DNA of 64,000 nt. It comes from Psoroptes ovis. Its lineage: Eukaryota > Arthropoda > Arachnida > Sarcoptiformes > Psoroptidae. Within the stretch, counting starts at the first letter, position 1. Each line of letters begins with the position of its first letter. A model generated the notes under the pieces. That model worked only from the letters and a program-made list of their open reading frames with translations. It searched no databases and was not told where the DNA came from. The DNA lies in the NCBI GenBank assembly GCA_002943765.1, contig PQWQ01000002.1, positions 1,922,001-1,986,000 on the forward strand, given 5' to 3'. Shown piece by piece: positions 24,542 through 35,218 of the stretch. The position numbers were made by a program, and so were the translations under genes.

Positions 24542-27500
24542 AAAGAGGAAGAAGAAAAATATACAAATTTCACATTACACCAAAACCAAATACTGCTACA
24601 AATTATTTTTAATTCATAAAGAAAAATGAATGAAGGGAAAAAAATGAAATGAAATGAAACGAAATGGTCAATGGCCAATCATCATCATCGTCATTATTAT
24701 TATTTTGAAATGTTTTTCAACCATTCTTTTTGAATACCCATTTCGACCCCTAAACATTCACACACACACACACAATACTATTTATGGTTATTTTATAAAA
24801 AAACATTAATGATCCATGGACTGTTCCAAATAAATGAGAAAAAAATTGAAAAACTATGGCAATAATGATTCGTTTTGTTTCATCATCATCATCATTTTCA
24901 TTCATTATCAAAAAATTATGGCTGTCGGGCATAAAAATTCATCATAATCTAAATAACCAATATATGAGAAAATTTTCTGTGTATGATGTACCATGCACCA
25001 ATATTTATATAATCAAAAAACATAACAAAGTTTGATAATTTAAAAAATTTTGAAAAGAAATATTTCGAAATAAAACTTAAAGGGACATATTTCATTAAAT
25101 TAATGATTTTTCTAGTTCGTTAATGAATGACGAATCATTTCGAAAGGATAATGTAACATCATTATCTAAGCTTGTATCTGTGAATATGCAGAGCGAGAAA
25201 TTTTAAATAAATTATCATAATTTTAAAATTTTTTCGAAAAAAAACTTCATTCAATCTCAACTCTGTGTGTCCGGTAATAATTTACAATTTTCAATGATAA
25301 TAATGCATACCACATAACTGAATCAAAAAGTTTTAAATTGTACCAAAAAATAAAAATTCAAAAATAATTGAAATTATAATAATAATTCATCGTAGTAGTG
25401 GTTATTTTTCCATACGAAAAATTTTTGAAATGATAATTTTCGTTTTTCAACATTCAATGGACAAAAATTTGTTTACAAATTATAATATTAGAAGTAGTAT
25501 GCATGTGTGTGTGCATGTGATGTGACCCAGGAAATTCAATTGATTTTTTTCTGTATATTTTTTTTGTTCAAACGATGAAAACATTTATGAAAAACTGACC
25601 ATTCAACCAACCAAACGCGGACAACCGAAAAAAAAGAAATTTTGGACCATTATTACTTTCGATTATTGTTGTTGTAGCAGTATACGAAAATGTTTTTGGA
25701 GAAAAAATATGGTAATGATGGTCCAGGAATAGCCTAAAACACCACAGACCAAAAACATCATTTCCATCATCATCATCATCATCAACCATTGGACATTGGA
25801 GAAATGGTCAAATCAACCAGAAATATAGCAGTAAATTTGTAAATTTCAAAATGAAAAAAAATCGAAAATTTCTCCAAGGAATATGCGCTAAACGCGATGC
25901 ATATTATGTATGCATGAAATGTTTTTCAACGTTTCTAGAAACTAGATTGTATTAAATATGTTGTACATGAATAAAATGAACGCGAAAAATTCACCACAGA
26001 GAATTATATTACTACTGGAATATTGAAGAATAAAGAATAATATAATGAAAATATCACGTATTCTCTGCTTGAATTTGTAAAATTTTCATTATATAGAATG
26101 TAAAATAATGATGATAATAAAACTGAACTGAATAACAACGACAACGAATAAATAAATAAATTCAAACTCATTTTTATTCACAAAAAATTTTCAATCATAT
26201 TTTTATAATGATATCAATGTTAATAATAATGATAAACATTATTATATAGAGCAAATTGCCTTGCCTTGGATAGAAATTATATATAATAAAATCGACGATA
26301 ATGTGATGCTTGTGAATATCATGGAAATAATTTTGTTTTTGCTCGAACCAAATGGTTCAGAGATAAGGCACACACACACACACACATAGTCATATGCGAA
26401 GCTCTCTGCGTATTCACAAAGATGGATGAAAAATTCAAATTCAAATATAAATTGAATATATATTCATAAAACAGATTGAATGCTATGTGTAATGTGTGCG
26501 TATGAACACACATTTCATGTATTATTATAAAATAAAATGAATAAATTTTGAATATACATTCGAGGATTGTTATGTTTTTGAATTTATAAAATACGTTTGA
26601 TATGTTTTTTTGTTTGAAAATCAATGAATATAAAATGCAAGGATCAAGATGTAGGGAAATAATAAGGGAAAACTATGAGATGAGATGAGATGAAACGAGA
26701 CGAGCCCAAACTCCATTTGATTATGGAACATGGAAATAATGAAAAAGGAACCAAAATATCGTACGAGAGATACCCGAATGATTGTGTGTGTGTGTGTGTG
26801 CGTGTGTGGTGTATAAGCAAGTATTATTAAAAAAACTCATTATAATAAAAAATTCTATTTTGGGAACACCAACATTTACTGGTTTTTTTTTAATTTTATT
26901 ATTATTTTCATTTTATTCATTTATTTATTTTAATATGTTTCATCAAATGAATAATATTTGGGTGCTTAGTTGATTCGCTGCTTTGGGTGATATGATTCAA
27001 TTTGGTTGCATTTATGAGTGCTTCGTTTTTTTTTAATGATAACCAGTAAAATTACGAAAAAAAAAATCCAATTGGTTAAAATTGAAAACTGTTTCCAAAA
27101 TGATCATTCAATGCGAGTGAATGCGATACGAGAACGCCCAAATATTCAAAATTAAAATATTTTGAATTGAAAAAATTTGCATAAAATATTGCACAATTCA
27201 TATGCAATTCAAGAATACATTGTCATCATTTATACAACTATTTATCATTTTCAAAATTGATTTAGAATTCGAGAAAAATGACTATGAAAAATAATTTGAT
27301 TACCATTAAAACATCTTAAGCTAATGGATTTTTGAACCAAACGTTGAATAATTTAAAATAATGAATGAATCTTAATGCGAAAAATAAACAAAAGACCAGA
27401 GAGAAACTTGAGAAAATAAATGAATTAATAATAATAATGACATTGTATCTAAATTTTCGATTTTGCTTATAATTATGATTATGATTATAATATAATTAAT

Positions 27501-28955
27501 TATAGAATGAATATCATGTAATTTATAAAGAAGCAGCAGCACAGTAGCACCAGCAGCAAAAGAAATGAGGAATAATATAAATATGAAAATAAATGAATAA
27601 ACAATCAACAATATCAATAGTTGTTTATGGCGATATTTCATATTTTCATACATTTATAATGATGATAATATTTATAATATATGTTTGATCATTGATCAGA
27701 ATCAAATTGAATTTTGTTTGAAATTGCATCGATTCGAATCTATTGATCGATCGATCGATCAAAATTTATTATGGAAAATAATGATAATAATAAATAAATA
27801 AATATTAAACAACAAATGATAATAATGAATATTATATATTCTCCATAATTTCATATTTTTGAAAGCATCAATAATATTCAATAGATGATTTCTCTAGCAT
27901 ACGATGTTCAGCAAACATCTAAATATTATATAAATGGTAGATATGTATTCATGAAATAGTTCCATCTCTTTTTTTTTTTTGAATAAGAAATGTACTATTT
28001 CATCTTCTCAATAAGAAATGTTAGGAGAAAAAATCATTATTATTATCATCATTATTATTCATACACATATAAATGACCAAACAGAATTAGCATTAGACAT
28101 TCATTTCGTCTTCCATTGAATCATCATAATTCGTAATCATAATGATAATAATAACAATAATAATAATAAAGCAAACAAGATGCGTTCATATCTATGAATA
28201 TATAAAAGCACACACACATATATTCGAGTATAAATACATGCACAAGTACGAACGTTATCCATATATTTTTCATTTATAATCAAGACAAATGAGTTTTTTT
28301 TTTGATTTTTTCGGGACTTTTTCTCGGGATTTTGGATTTCCAATATACCATATATTATCGTCATCATCCCAAAAGACGATGTTTGAATTTCATTTTCATT
28401 TTTTTTTCTTATTTAATTTGAATCAAAATTGAGCCAACGAAAAAATTGGCCAGATTCAAATTGATAATGATTAGCAACTAATAACTATATGCAATATGCA
28501 AGGAAATGACAATTTTCAAAACTGTCAAGCATACATTGAGACATATTGGATTCAAACACGATTCATTTTTGGTCGTCAATGATGATTATTCATACATTTA
28601 TTTGCCACTGATCAAGTGAATATAATTAAAGATCATGGTGCCAATAATAATGTTGATAATAGATGTATGGACACACACACACACACACAATCACATTGAA
28701 AATTTATAATCAAACTAAATCAAAACAAATCTATGTTTTTCTTGAAATGAAAAAATTATACAAAAACAAAAATATGAACGGAAATTTTCATTTCTATATG
28801 CTTAATTCGTTATAATAATGATAATAATAATAAAACCATTAGTGATTGCAATTTGCACAAATATACAAGTTTAGCTAAGTAAAAATAAATAAATAAAGTT
28901 TCGAATGAAACAAACAAAAAACCAAATCAACTGACCAACAGAAAACCAATCGACC

Positions 28956-29034
28956 AGTTAGCCAGTCAATCAGCTAGTTAGCTAGCTGGCCAGCCAGCCA
29001 GCCAGCCAGCCAACCAACCAACCAACCAACCAAA
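28956..29034. repeat. GCCA/AACC tetranucleotide microsatellite at the retroelement flank
   Basis: AGTTAGCCAGTCA-like words grade into repeated GCCA and then AACC units, ending in ACCAAACAAC. It directly precedes the 200-bp flank repeat. Its AACC units are complementary to the GGTT units inside the LTR, which may have helped recombination or misassembly here. Confidence 0.8.
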
Positions 29035-29226
29035 CAACAACAACAACCATAATTTCGCTTCATTCATTCAGCTTTAATTCAAATCATTTTCATTTTTTTC
29101 CATAATCATCATAATCGTAATAGATTTTGTATAATATTTACATTTTTGTTGACCATTATTATTGGTCTAATATTAGTATTGTTAATAATAAATTGAATGA
29201 ATGAATCAATCAATGAATGAATGCAG
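29027..29226. repeat. 200-bp direct repeat, left copy, abutting the retrotransposon
   Basis: This copy is identical in length to 33761-33960 and differs by one base (G at 29181, A at 33915). It ends exactly at the outer base of the left LTR. The two copies bracket the whole element in direct orientation. Gypsy integrases make target duplications of only a few bases, so this points to haplotype merging in assembly, unequal exchange or an unusual insertion. Confidence 0.9.
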
Positions 29227-29482
29227 TGTAGCAGTGCGCGAATTTGATGATTGATAAATTAAGTTGAAAGTCAAATTTGAAGATTGATAATTAATGATTT
29301 TTTTATGATTGTTTTTATGTTTTTGAAATAAGAAAAATCTAAGTTTATATACAAAATTTTAGATAGAAAAATGACAAATATTTTCAATGACAATTGGTCA
29401 TTATTAATTGATACTCTTAATCATCGATTAAGATTGGTTGGTTGGTTGATTGGTTGGTCGGTGATGAAGGTTCATCACTACA
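29227..29482 (-). repeat. 3' LTR of the gypsy element (256 bp)
   Basis: Bounded by TGTAG...CTACA. It matches the other LTR base for base, apart from a 16-bp longer GGTT-rich tract near its inner end and the terminal base. It contains the palindrome GTGATGAA-CC-TTCATCAC (29461-29478 on the plus strand) and CTTAATC-ATC-GATTAAG. Confidence 0.93.
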
Positions 29483-29494
29483 CCTCCCTATTTT
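29483..29494 (-). promoter_or_regulatory. Polypurine tract of the gypsy element
   Basis: On the minus strand AAAATAGGGAGG directly precedes the 3' LTR, as expected for the plus-strand primer of reverse transcription. The pol stop codon TAG lies inside it. Confidence 0.8.
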
Positions 29495-31065
29495 GATTTA
29501 GGACGTCCACGACGTCTTGGAAGATAATCATCAATTGTGACTGATTTCTCAACGACAGCAGGCTTGACTCGTTCAATGTGTACGGTATCTTCGCCATGCT
29601 GTGTTCGAATGACCATATGATCGCCACTGCGCTCTATTACACGGAAGGGTCCGATGTAAGGCGGTTGAAGAGCTGCAGGGTTCTCTTTTCGTATCCAGAC
29701 ATGAGTGCATGTCTGTAATGATGGTGGTTGATATGGCTCTAGACTAGATTTGACTCTAGTAGGCGTCGGATTGGTTTTGATCATTAGCTTTTGGAGCTGT
29801 TGAGTAAACTCTTCAGTTGTCCAAAGGTTGAAATCTAGTTCGGAATGAACTAGATCGGCTGGGCAAGTTAGTGGTGTTCCATAAAGAAGCTCAGCCGGCG
29901 ACGCTTTGAGGTCGTCTTTCCGGATGGACCGAAGTCCGAACATGACGATCGGTAAGCTTCGAGTCCATTTCTTGATTCGATTCGCCATAATGGCTGTTTT
30001 GAGCGTCCGATGGAATCTCTCGATTATGCCATTGGAACGCGGATGATGGGCGGATGTTTGGATCCTATCGCTGCCCAGTAGCGCACAAAGTTCGGAGAAA
30101 AGGCGCGATTGGAATTGGGTTCCACGATCGGTTGTGATAACGTCGGGAACGCCAAAACGTGCAAACCAGTTCTCAACGAATGCTTTGGCGATTGTTGATG
30201 CTTCGATGTTGGTTATCGGAACCGCCTCCGGCCAACGAGAAAAACGATCTATCATCGTTAGTATATATTTATAACCATCGGATTCGGGAAGCGGACCGAC
30301 GATATCCAGATGGACGTGCTTAAACCGGACTGGTGGAACAGTAATGTTAACCGGTGGCACTTTGATATGACGACCAATTTTTGACTGTTGACACGATAGA
30401 CATTGATCGCACCAACGATTGATATCCTCTTTCATACCTGGCCAGAAGTACAATTCGGTGATCATACGTCTGGTAGTTCGTTTGCCAGGATGAGATATGC
30501 CATGTACCTTATCGAAGATCATCTTTTTGATTGATGATGGTACAAATGGTCGTGGTTTGTCATTTTCATAAAAACAGACTATCTGATGATCGTCAATGAT
30601 AGCTGTGTCAAATCGCAATTGCGGATTATCATTGATAAATTGCTTGATGGTAGGCAATTCCGCATTTTGTTTTTCAGAGATTAGCTTCGATGTCAAGACC
30701 TGCTGAAGTTTTTCAGCATCGGTGGAATCCACTCTGGTCAAGGCATCGGCGATAATATTCGATTTACCTTGTATATGCCGAATATCGTTGGTGAATTCAG
30801 CAATATACGATAATTGTCTTCGCTGACGTGGACTTTGTCCAGTCAGTTTGTGTAGCGCCGTTAATAATGGCTTATGGTCCGTATAGATGGTAAACGGACG
30901 ACCTTCGAGTAGGTACTCAAAGTGTTTGATTGCCATTACGATCGCTGTTAATTCTTTATCGAATGGTGCTAATATTTTGTCGCGATCGCTGAATTTCTTC
31001 GAGAAGAAACCCAGCGGTTGGATGTTTCCATTGACGTTCTGCTGTAATGTAGCTGCTACTGCTAC
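29488..31065 (-). pseudogene. Gypsy pol, 3' part: RNase H remainder and integrase
   Basis: This segment is out of frame with the upstream reverse transcriptase by one base. RNase H: TIYTDHKPLL (Asp near 30879) and IIADALTR. Integrase: zinc-binding His-x3-His (HGISH, near 30504-30490) and Cys-x2-Cys (CLSC), then the D,D-35-E triad in HLDIVGPLP (near 30306), ITTDRGTQF (near 30129) and NGIIERFH (near 30021). The spacing between the second Asp and the Glu is exactly 35 residues. A GPY/F-type module (PPYIGPFRVIER) follows, and the protein ends RRRGRPKSK, which looks like an AT-hook. Integrase inserts the cDNA into host DNA. The integrase part itself shows no internal stop. Confidence 0.92.
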
Positions 31066-31066
31066 C

Positions 31067-31996
31067 ATCAGAGGCATCGGTAATAAGTTGTAATCTGGCA
31101 TTAGGCACTGGAAACGCAAGCAAAGTTGCGTTAGCCAAGGATTTCTTGATTTGTTCGAAATCGCATTGACTTTTGGTTGTCCAGGCGATACCAGTTTTTT
31201 CCATTTCATGTAGGGATGCCGTCAGATCACCTACTCGTGGTATGAATTTTCGATAAAAATTGACCAAGCCAAGAAATCTTTTGAGTGATTTCTTGGTCTG
31301 TGGCAATGGATAATCCAAAATTGCTTGAACTTTATCCTTTTTGGGTTGAATACCGTTTTTGGATAAGGTATGTCCCAAAAAATCGACAGATTTGACGGCG
31401 AAATGGCACTTATCGATGTTGATGGTAAGGCCATGATTCGATAAACGTTCAAACAATTGTTCGAGATGATGATAATGTTGTTCTTCATCTTTACTTGCGA
31501 CCAAAATATCATCAAGGTAGACGTACAAAAAGTCTAAACCTCGTGTAACATCATCGATAAATCTTTGAAATGTCTGTGCAGCATTTCGCAGACCAAACGG
31601 CATACGCAAGAATTCGTATAAACCAAAAGGTGTAATAATGCCCGTTTTATCGATGGAATTTTCGTGTACTGGGATCTGCCAATATGCTGATTGCAGATCG
31701 ATTGTTGAAAAAATGGTTGAACCAGTTATCTCTGCAGTGAAATCATGCAGGTAACGTATCGGGTATTTGTCGACCAGGGTGATATTGTTAAGTGCCCTGT
31801 AATCACCACATGGACGCCATGATCCATCCTTTTTCTGGACCATGTGCAGCGGTGAAGACCAGCAACTTTTGGATGGACGCAAGATAGCATCCCGGCACAT
31901 CTTGTCGATGGCCTCTTTAGCACATTTTAATTTTTCTGGCGGTAAACGCCGTGCTTTACAGCTGACTGGTCGATTACTGGTCGTTTCGATAACATG
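31067..31996 (-). pseudogene. Gypsy pol, middle part: reverse transcriptase and start of RNase H
   Basis: Motifs in order: LRPSKSCWSSPLHMVQKK, GSWRPCGDYRALN, STIDLQSAYWQIPV (first catalytic Asp), GLYEFLRMPFGLRNAAQTF and the active site VYLDDILVAS (near 31519-31508). The connection FLGHTLSKNGI, FLGLVNFYRKF and the first RNase H aspartate in LITDASD follow. It lies in the same frame as the protease but is separated from it by an in-frame TGA at 31997-31999. Its own end is a one-base frame change at 31065-31066, inside the RNase H start. All core RT residues are present. It copies element RNA into cDNA with the Trp tRNA as likely primer. Confidence 0.93.
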
Positions 31997-31999
31997 TCA

Positions 32000-32509
32000 T
32001 ACTGAATGTTTGACATCGATGGCATTAAAATCAGCTGTTGTTAAAGCTGAGAATCGCTTGAGGATTCGGCCAATCGATGGATTAATATTACTGGTGCAAA
32101 CAAGTACACTCAGTTGATTGATTTCTTTAGTTATGGCTTTCACTGCCAATGATGTTGTTAGATCGATTAAAGTTTTCTTGCGCAGATTAGGTGCCAGATT
32201 GAAAGATTCGAGAAAATCCGCACCTAATATCGGATTGATGGTGTCCGCCACGATAAAATTGAACACAAATAGTCGTTTCAACCCAAGGTCGATTGATAAT
32301 GTTATTTGGCCAAAGACTTTGATTGGTGAGCCATTGGCCGCGACCAGTTTGAGATATGTTGGGCTGATTTTGTAAGACGAACTATATGGTACGATTGATA
32401 TTTCTGATCCGGTGTCGACGAGAAAGTTGAGCAAAGTTTTACGACAGCGGATGAACAGGCGGAGGACCTCGGCACCCAGAGTGCTCAATGCTCTAGGGCC
32501 GGCAACTGG
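32000..32509 (-). pseudogene. Gypsy pol, 5' part: aspartic protease
   Basis: The active site is FLVDTGSEISIVP, and the flap/C-terminal motif NPILGADFL is typical of retrotransposon pepsin-like proteases. The frame is -1 relative to gag and has no ATG at its start, so it is expected to be made by ribosomal frameshifting at 32509-32515. The segment ends at an in-frame TGA (31997-31999), where related elements continue into reverse transcriptase without a break. As read, the protease could still be made as a Gag-Pro product. Confidence 0.88.
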
Positions 32510-33498
32510 TTTTTTGCATCACCATAAGATGTTGATGGTGATGTGTCAATAGGCGCAGATTGGCGCATTGGTGAACGCATCGGTGACGGTGCACGCAATG
32601 ATGATCGTGATGATGTACGCGAAGGTGCGCGTGATGATGGTCGTGATGATTGATTGAACATACAATGCATAGGATCAGCACATCTCCTAGCATTGTGGCG
32701 ATATTTGAAATGGTTGTAACACCATTTGCCATTAGGATCATAACGACGTGATCGACTTCTGGATCTATTTCGTCGTCTTCGCTGACAGTGCTGGTCATTA
32801 CGGGAACTGACCGATTGCACTGATCTATTACGTTGTATTTCGAATAGATCGTCAGCGCTCTCTAGCATCGCATTGAGATCAACGGTACTGTATTTTCCCG
32901 TTGTCTTAAAATCTTCGAGAAGTCGCTTCATTGCTACGCGAACTCCGGCGGCTACGACGGTATCCAGATTCTTAAACCATCGGTTCATCACGATATCGAA
33001 GGAAACCGAATTGGTAGCCATTAATGCAAGATGCCGGTAAAATTCGGATGGTTTTCGATTACCAATGTGTTCGCTCAATAATTGGTTCAAACGATTTTCG
33101 GCTGAAGGCGAAAATCGAGCGATGATAGCTTCGCACAGGGTCTTGTAAAGACCTGGCTCATAATCTTGATCGATGATATCAGCAAGCTTGGTGCTAATAT
33201 CGTTTGGAAAGCGACTTACCAGATGGTAATACTTGGTCTCTTCAGAGGTCACTTTCGCAACCTTGAACTGTGCTTCGGCATTTCTGATCCAACCAGCAGG
33301 ATTGTCGAACCAGAAATCTTGCAGTTTAACCGATACTGCTGAAGTTTCGGTGTTGTTAACGCTGTTGCTGCTTGCGGCAAGCTGCAGTTGTTCGATCAAT
33401 TTTCTCATGTTCAGTAATTCGGTTTTCATCTCTGACACACACTCAGAGGGATTAAGATCGTCGGTAATATCGCCAAGAAGATTGCCGGTTTTAGCCAT
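32485..33498 (-). CDS. gag: Gypsy Gag polyprotein
   Basis: 337 residues and intact. The ATG at 33498 lies only 6 bases after the primer site, leaving almost no leader. The N-terminal part has a Leu-rich helix (29-42). The core then has the CsRn1-type capsid signature (DFWFDNPAGWIRNAEAQF, 61-78; RFPNDISTKLADII, 96-109; RLNQLLSEHIGNRKPSEF, 136-153). A basic stretch RRRRNRSRSRSRR (240-252) precedes a zinc knuckle with Cys260, His263, Cys273 and Cys279 (C-x2-H-x9-C-x5-C). A Ser/Arg/Pro tail closes the protein. It forms the particle and binds RNA. It overlaps pol by 25 bases at its end, where the -1 frameshift site sits. Confidence 0.93.
   Translation of the reverse strand: MAKTGNLLGDITDDLNPSECVSEMKTELLNMRKLIEQLQLAASSNSVNNTETSAVSVKLQDFWFDNPAGWIRNAEAQFKVAKVTSEETKYYHLVSRFPNDISTKLADIIDQDYEPGLYKTLCEAIIARFSPSAENRLNQLLSEHIGNRKPSEFYRHLALMATNSVSFDIVMNRWFKNLDTVVAAGVRVAMKRLLEDFKTTGKYSTVDLNAMLESADDLFEIQRNRSVQSVSSRNDQHCQRRRRNRSRSRSRRYDPNGKWCYNHFKYRHNARRCADPMHCMFNQSSRPSSRAPSRTSSRSSLRAPSPMRSPMRQSAPIDTSPSTSYGDAKNQLPALEH
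32509..32515 (-). promoter_or_regulatory. Slippery heptamer A-AAA-AAC for -1 Gag-Pol frameshifting
   Basis: In gag frame the codons are GCA AAA AAC, giving the canonical X-XXY-YYZ heptamer. A -1 slip continues in the open protease frame, while gag itself stops 22 bases further on. The heptamer and both frames are visible. Use of the site is inferred, and I did not model a downstream stem. Confidence 0.75.
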
Positions 33499-33504
33499 AG
33501 TACC

Positions 33505-33513
33505 GGGTCACCA
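33505..33513 (-). promoter_or_regulatory. Primer-binding site, tRNA-Trp type (partial)
   Basis: Five bases inside the 5' LTR the minus strand reads TGGTGACCC. This is complementary to the 3' CCA end and last acceptor bases of eukaryotic tRNA-Trp, the primer reported for CsRn1-clade elements. Complementarity ends after 9 bases. Confidence 0.65.
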
Positions 33514-33518
33514 AATGA

Positions 33519-33758
33519 TGTAGCAGTGCGCGAATTTGATGATTGATAAATTAAGTTGAAAGTCAAATTTGAAGATTGATAATTAATGATTTTTTTATGA
33601 TTGTTTTTATGTTTTTGAAATAAGAAAAATCTAAGTTTATATACAAAATTTTAGATAGAAAAATGACAAATATTTTCAATGACAATTGGTCATTATTAAT
33701 TGATACTCTTAATCATCGATTAAGATTGGTTGGTTGGTGATGAAGGTTCATCACTACG
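33519..33758 (-). repeat. 5' LTR of the gypsy element (240 bp)
   Basis: Matches the left LTR except for the shorter GGTT tract and a final G instead of A, so the expected CTACA end reads CTACG. On the minus strand a TATATAAA box (33636-33643) sits about 115 bases into the LTR and could drive transcription. The palindrome GTGATGAA-CC-TTCATCAC lies near the outer end (33737-33754). Confidence 0.93.
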
Positions 33759-33760
33759 CC

Positions 33761-33960
33761 CAACCAAACAACAACAACAACCATAATTTCGCTTCATTCA
33801 TTCAGCTTTAATTCAAATCATTTTCATTTTTTTCCATAATCATCATAATCGTAATAGATTTTGTATAATATTTACATTTTTGTTGACCATTATTATTGGT
33901 CTAATATTAGTATTATTAATAATAAATTGAATGAATGAATCAATCAATGAATGAATGCAG
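33761..33960. repeat. 200-bp direct repeat, right copy
   Basis: Second copy of 29027-29226, starting 2 bases beyond the right LTR and followed by AAACAAAACAAGG. It differs from the left copy by one base. See the left copy for interpretation. Confidence 0.9.
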
Positions 33961-34651
33961 AAACAAAACAAGGAAAAAACCTCGTTAAAATGTAATAATA
34001 ATAATAATAATGGAATATTGGAATATTTTGAACATTTGAAACATTTGAAAACATCAAGCAAACAAGCAAGCAAACATTGAATATTCAAGTGAAAACAACA
34101 ACAACAACAACGGGCGACAATAATCGAAGAAACAAAACGAGAAAAATGAACAATAATATTAATGAAATGAGTACAGAGAAAACATCAAAATTATTTCCAT
34201 TTTCATTATTATTATTATTATGAAATTACGAAACATTAGATATTATTATGAATTTATGAAATGGAAATGAGTTTGTAATGAAATAAAACGAGAAAAATTT
34301 CTCATGTTTTTGAAATTCTTGTACACACAAATATTTCTATATGGTGAAATGGAAAATGTTTTTGAAATATGAATGAATTATTTCATGATGATGAAAGTGC
34401 TTTGTATCTTGATTTTTCATGGATGGTTCCAAGATCCATCCAAAGAAACAAATACACACAAAGGTATGGTAACGGTGTGGAGTATCGGACGGAAAAATGA
34501 ATAATTTCAACAATTCAAGCCGATCAATTTTTTCAATTGTTTTATTGGGAGGAAATATTTAGCTGACCATTGAATATGACATTCATCATTCATTCATTCA
34601 TAACAATTATCGATAATTTGTAATAGACCATTCGATAATTTGACCATTGAT

Positions 34652-34696
34652 GTCGGTGGGTCAGTGTTGTCGGTGGTCAGTGTTTTTGGTCAGTTT
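34652..34696. repeat. Short tandem repeat, unit about 16-17 bp
   Basis: Two consecutive units of GTCGGTGG(G)TCAGTGTT (34652-34668 and 34669-34684) are followed by a degenerate partial unit with TTGGTCAGTTTT. Confidence 0.6.
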
Positions 34697-35187
34697 TGAA
34701 TCATTCAAAAACAAAAAAAAAACGGATGATTCTAAAAAAAATATTTCATAAAACATTGAAAATGTGCGTGAGCCGTTATTATTATTATAACTATCAATAT
34801 TAATAATAATAAGTATGAAATTATTCGTTTATTACATCATCATCATCATCATATGAGAATAAACTAAATTCATTATTGGAATAAGTAAGTAAAATACAAA
34901 TTTTTTTTTTTGGATGTGGATGCTTTAGTTTAATCTAACTAAAAAATATAAAATTAGATGGATGATTTGAACCATCTGGTCATTTATCTTTGAATTTGGC
35001 TCCTCTCTTTGTTTCTATCTCATTTTTTTCTAATATACATTAATATTTCTAATATTTTTTTTCAAACGAATCAAAAAGATCGATCGAAAAGTTCAATAAT
35101 AATAATAATTTTATTTTATTTTATTTTTTTTCGTATTTTCAAATATATAAATAATATGAATGATTTTATGAATTTTTATCATCATTA

Positions 35188-35190
<3 letters not shown>

Positions 35191-35218
<28 letters not shown>
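35191..35218. repeat. (GT)14 microsatellite
   Basis: Fourteen uninterrupted GT units, one of the longest pure dinucleotide runs in the window. Confidence 0.95.

Larger units (their letters stand above)
23526..28955. other. Gene-free A+T-rich stretch
   Basis: Contains a 21-nt poly-T at 23676-23696 and CA/GT tracts at about 24761-24774, 26370-26386, 26783-26808 and 28670-28689. A GATC tetramer run lies near 27743-27760, and two adjacent palindromes are listed separately. Repeated GAGAT words occur near 26677. No credible coding exon or RNA gene was found. Confidence 0.35.
29227..33758 (-). mobile_element. Ty3/gypsy LTR retrotransposon, CsRn1 clade, full length with broken pol
   Basis: The element is about 4.5 kb and transcribed on the minus strand. 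Order from its 5' end: LTR (33519-33758), primer site, gag, frameshift site, pol (protease, reverse transcriptase, RNase H, integrase), polypurine tract, LTR (29227-29482). Integrase after RNase H defines Ty3/gypsy. The tRNA-Trp-type primer site, a gag opening with an FW..NPAGW motif and a zinc knuckle of Cys-His-Cys-Cys type point to the CsRn1 clade, known from trematodes and arthropods. Near-identical LTRs imply a young copy. One nonsense codon and one frame change break pol, so this copy is probably not autonomous. No short target duplication is seen; the outer flanks are instead a 200-bp direct repeat. Confidence 0.93.

Noticed and set aside
30887..31093. Open frame on the plus strand across the gypsy RNase H
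   Set aside because: Antisense shadow of the pol gene; no independent signal.
31842..32375. Plus-strand open frames opposite reverse transcriptase and protease
   Set aside because: Mirror frames of pol; no domain features.
32493..32798. His/Asp-rich frame overlapping the end of gag
   Set aside because: Out-of-frame reading of the Ser/Arg-rich gag tail; its frame is not the one reached by a -1 slip.
29483..33518. Classification of the left element as copia or BEL/Pao
   Set aside because: Integrase lies after RNase H with a D,D-35-E core and GPY/F-type end, which is the Ty3/gypsy order.
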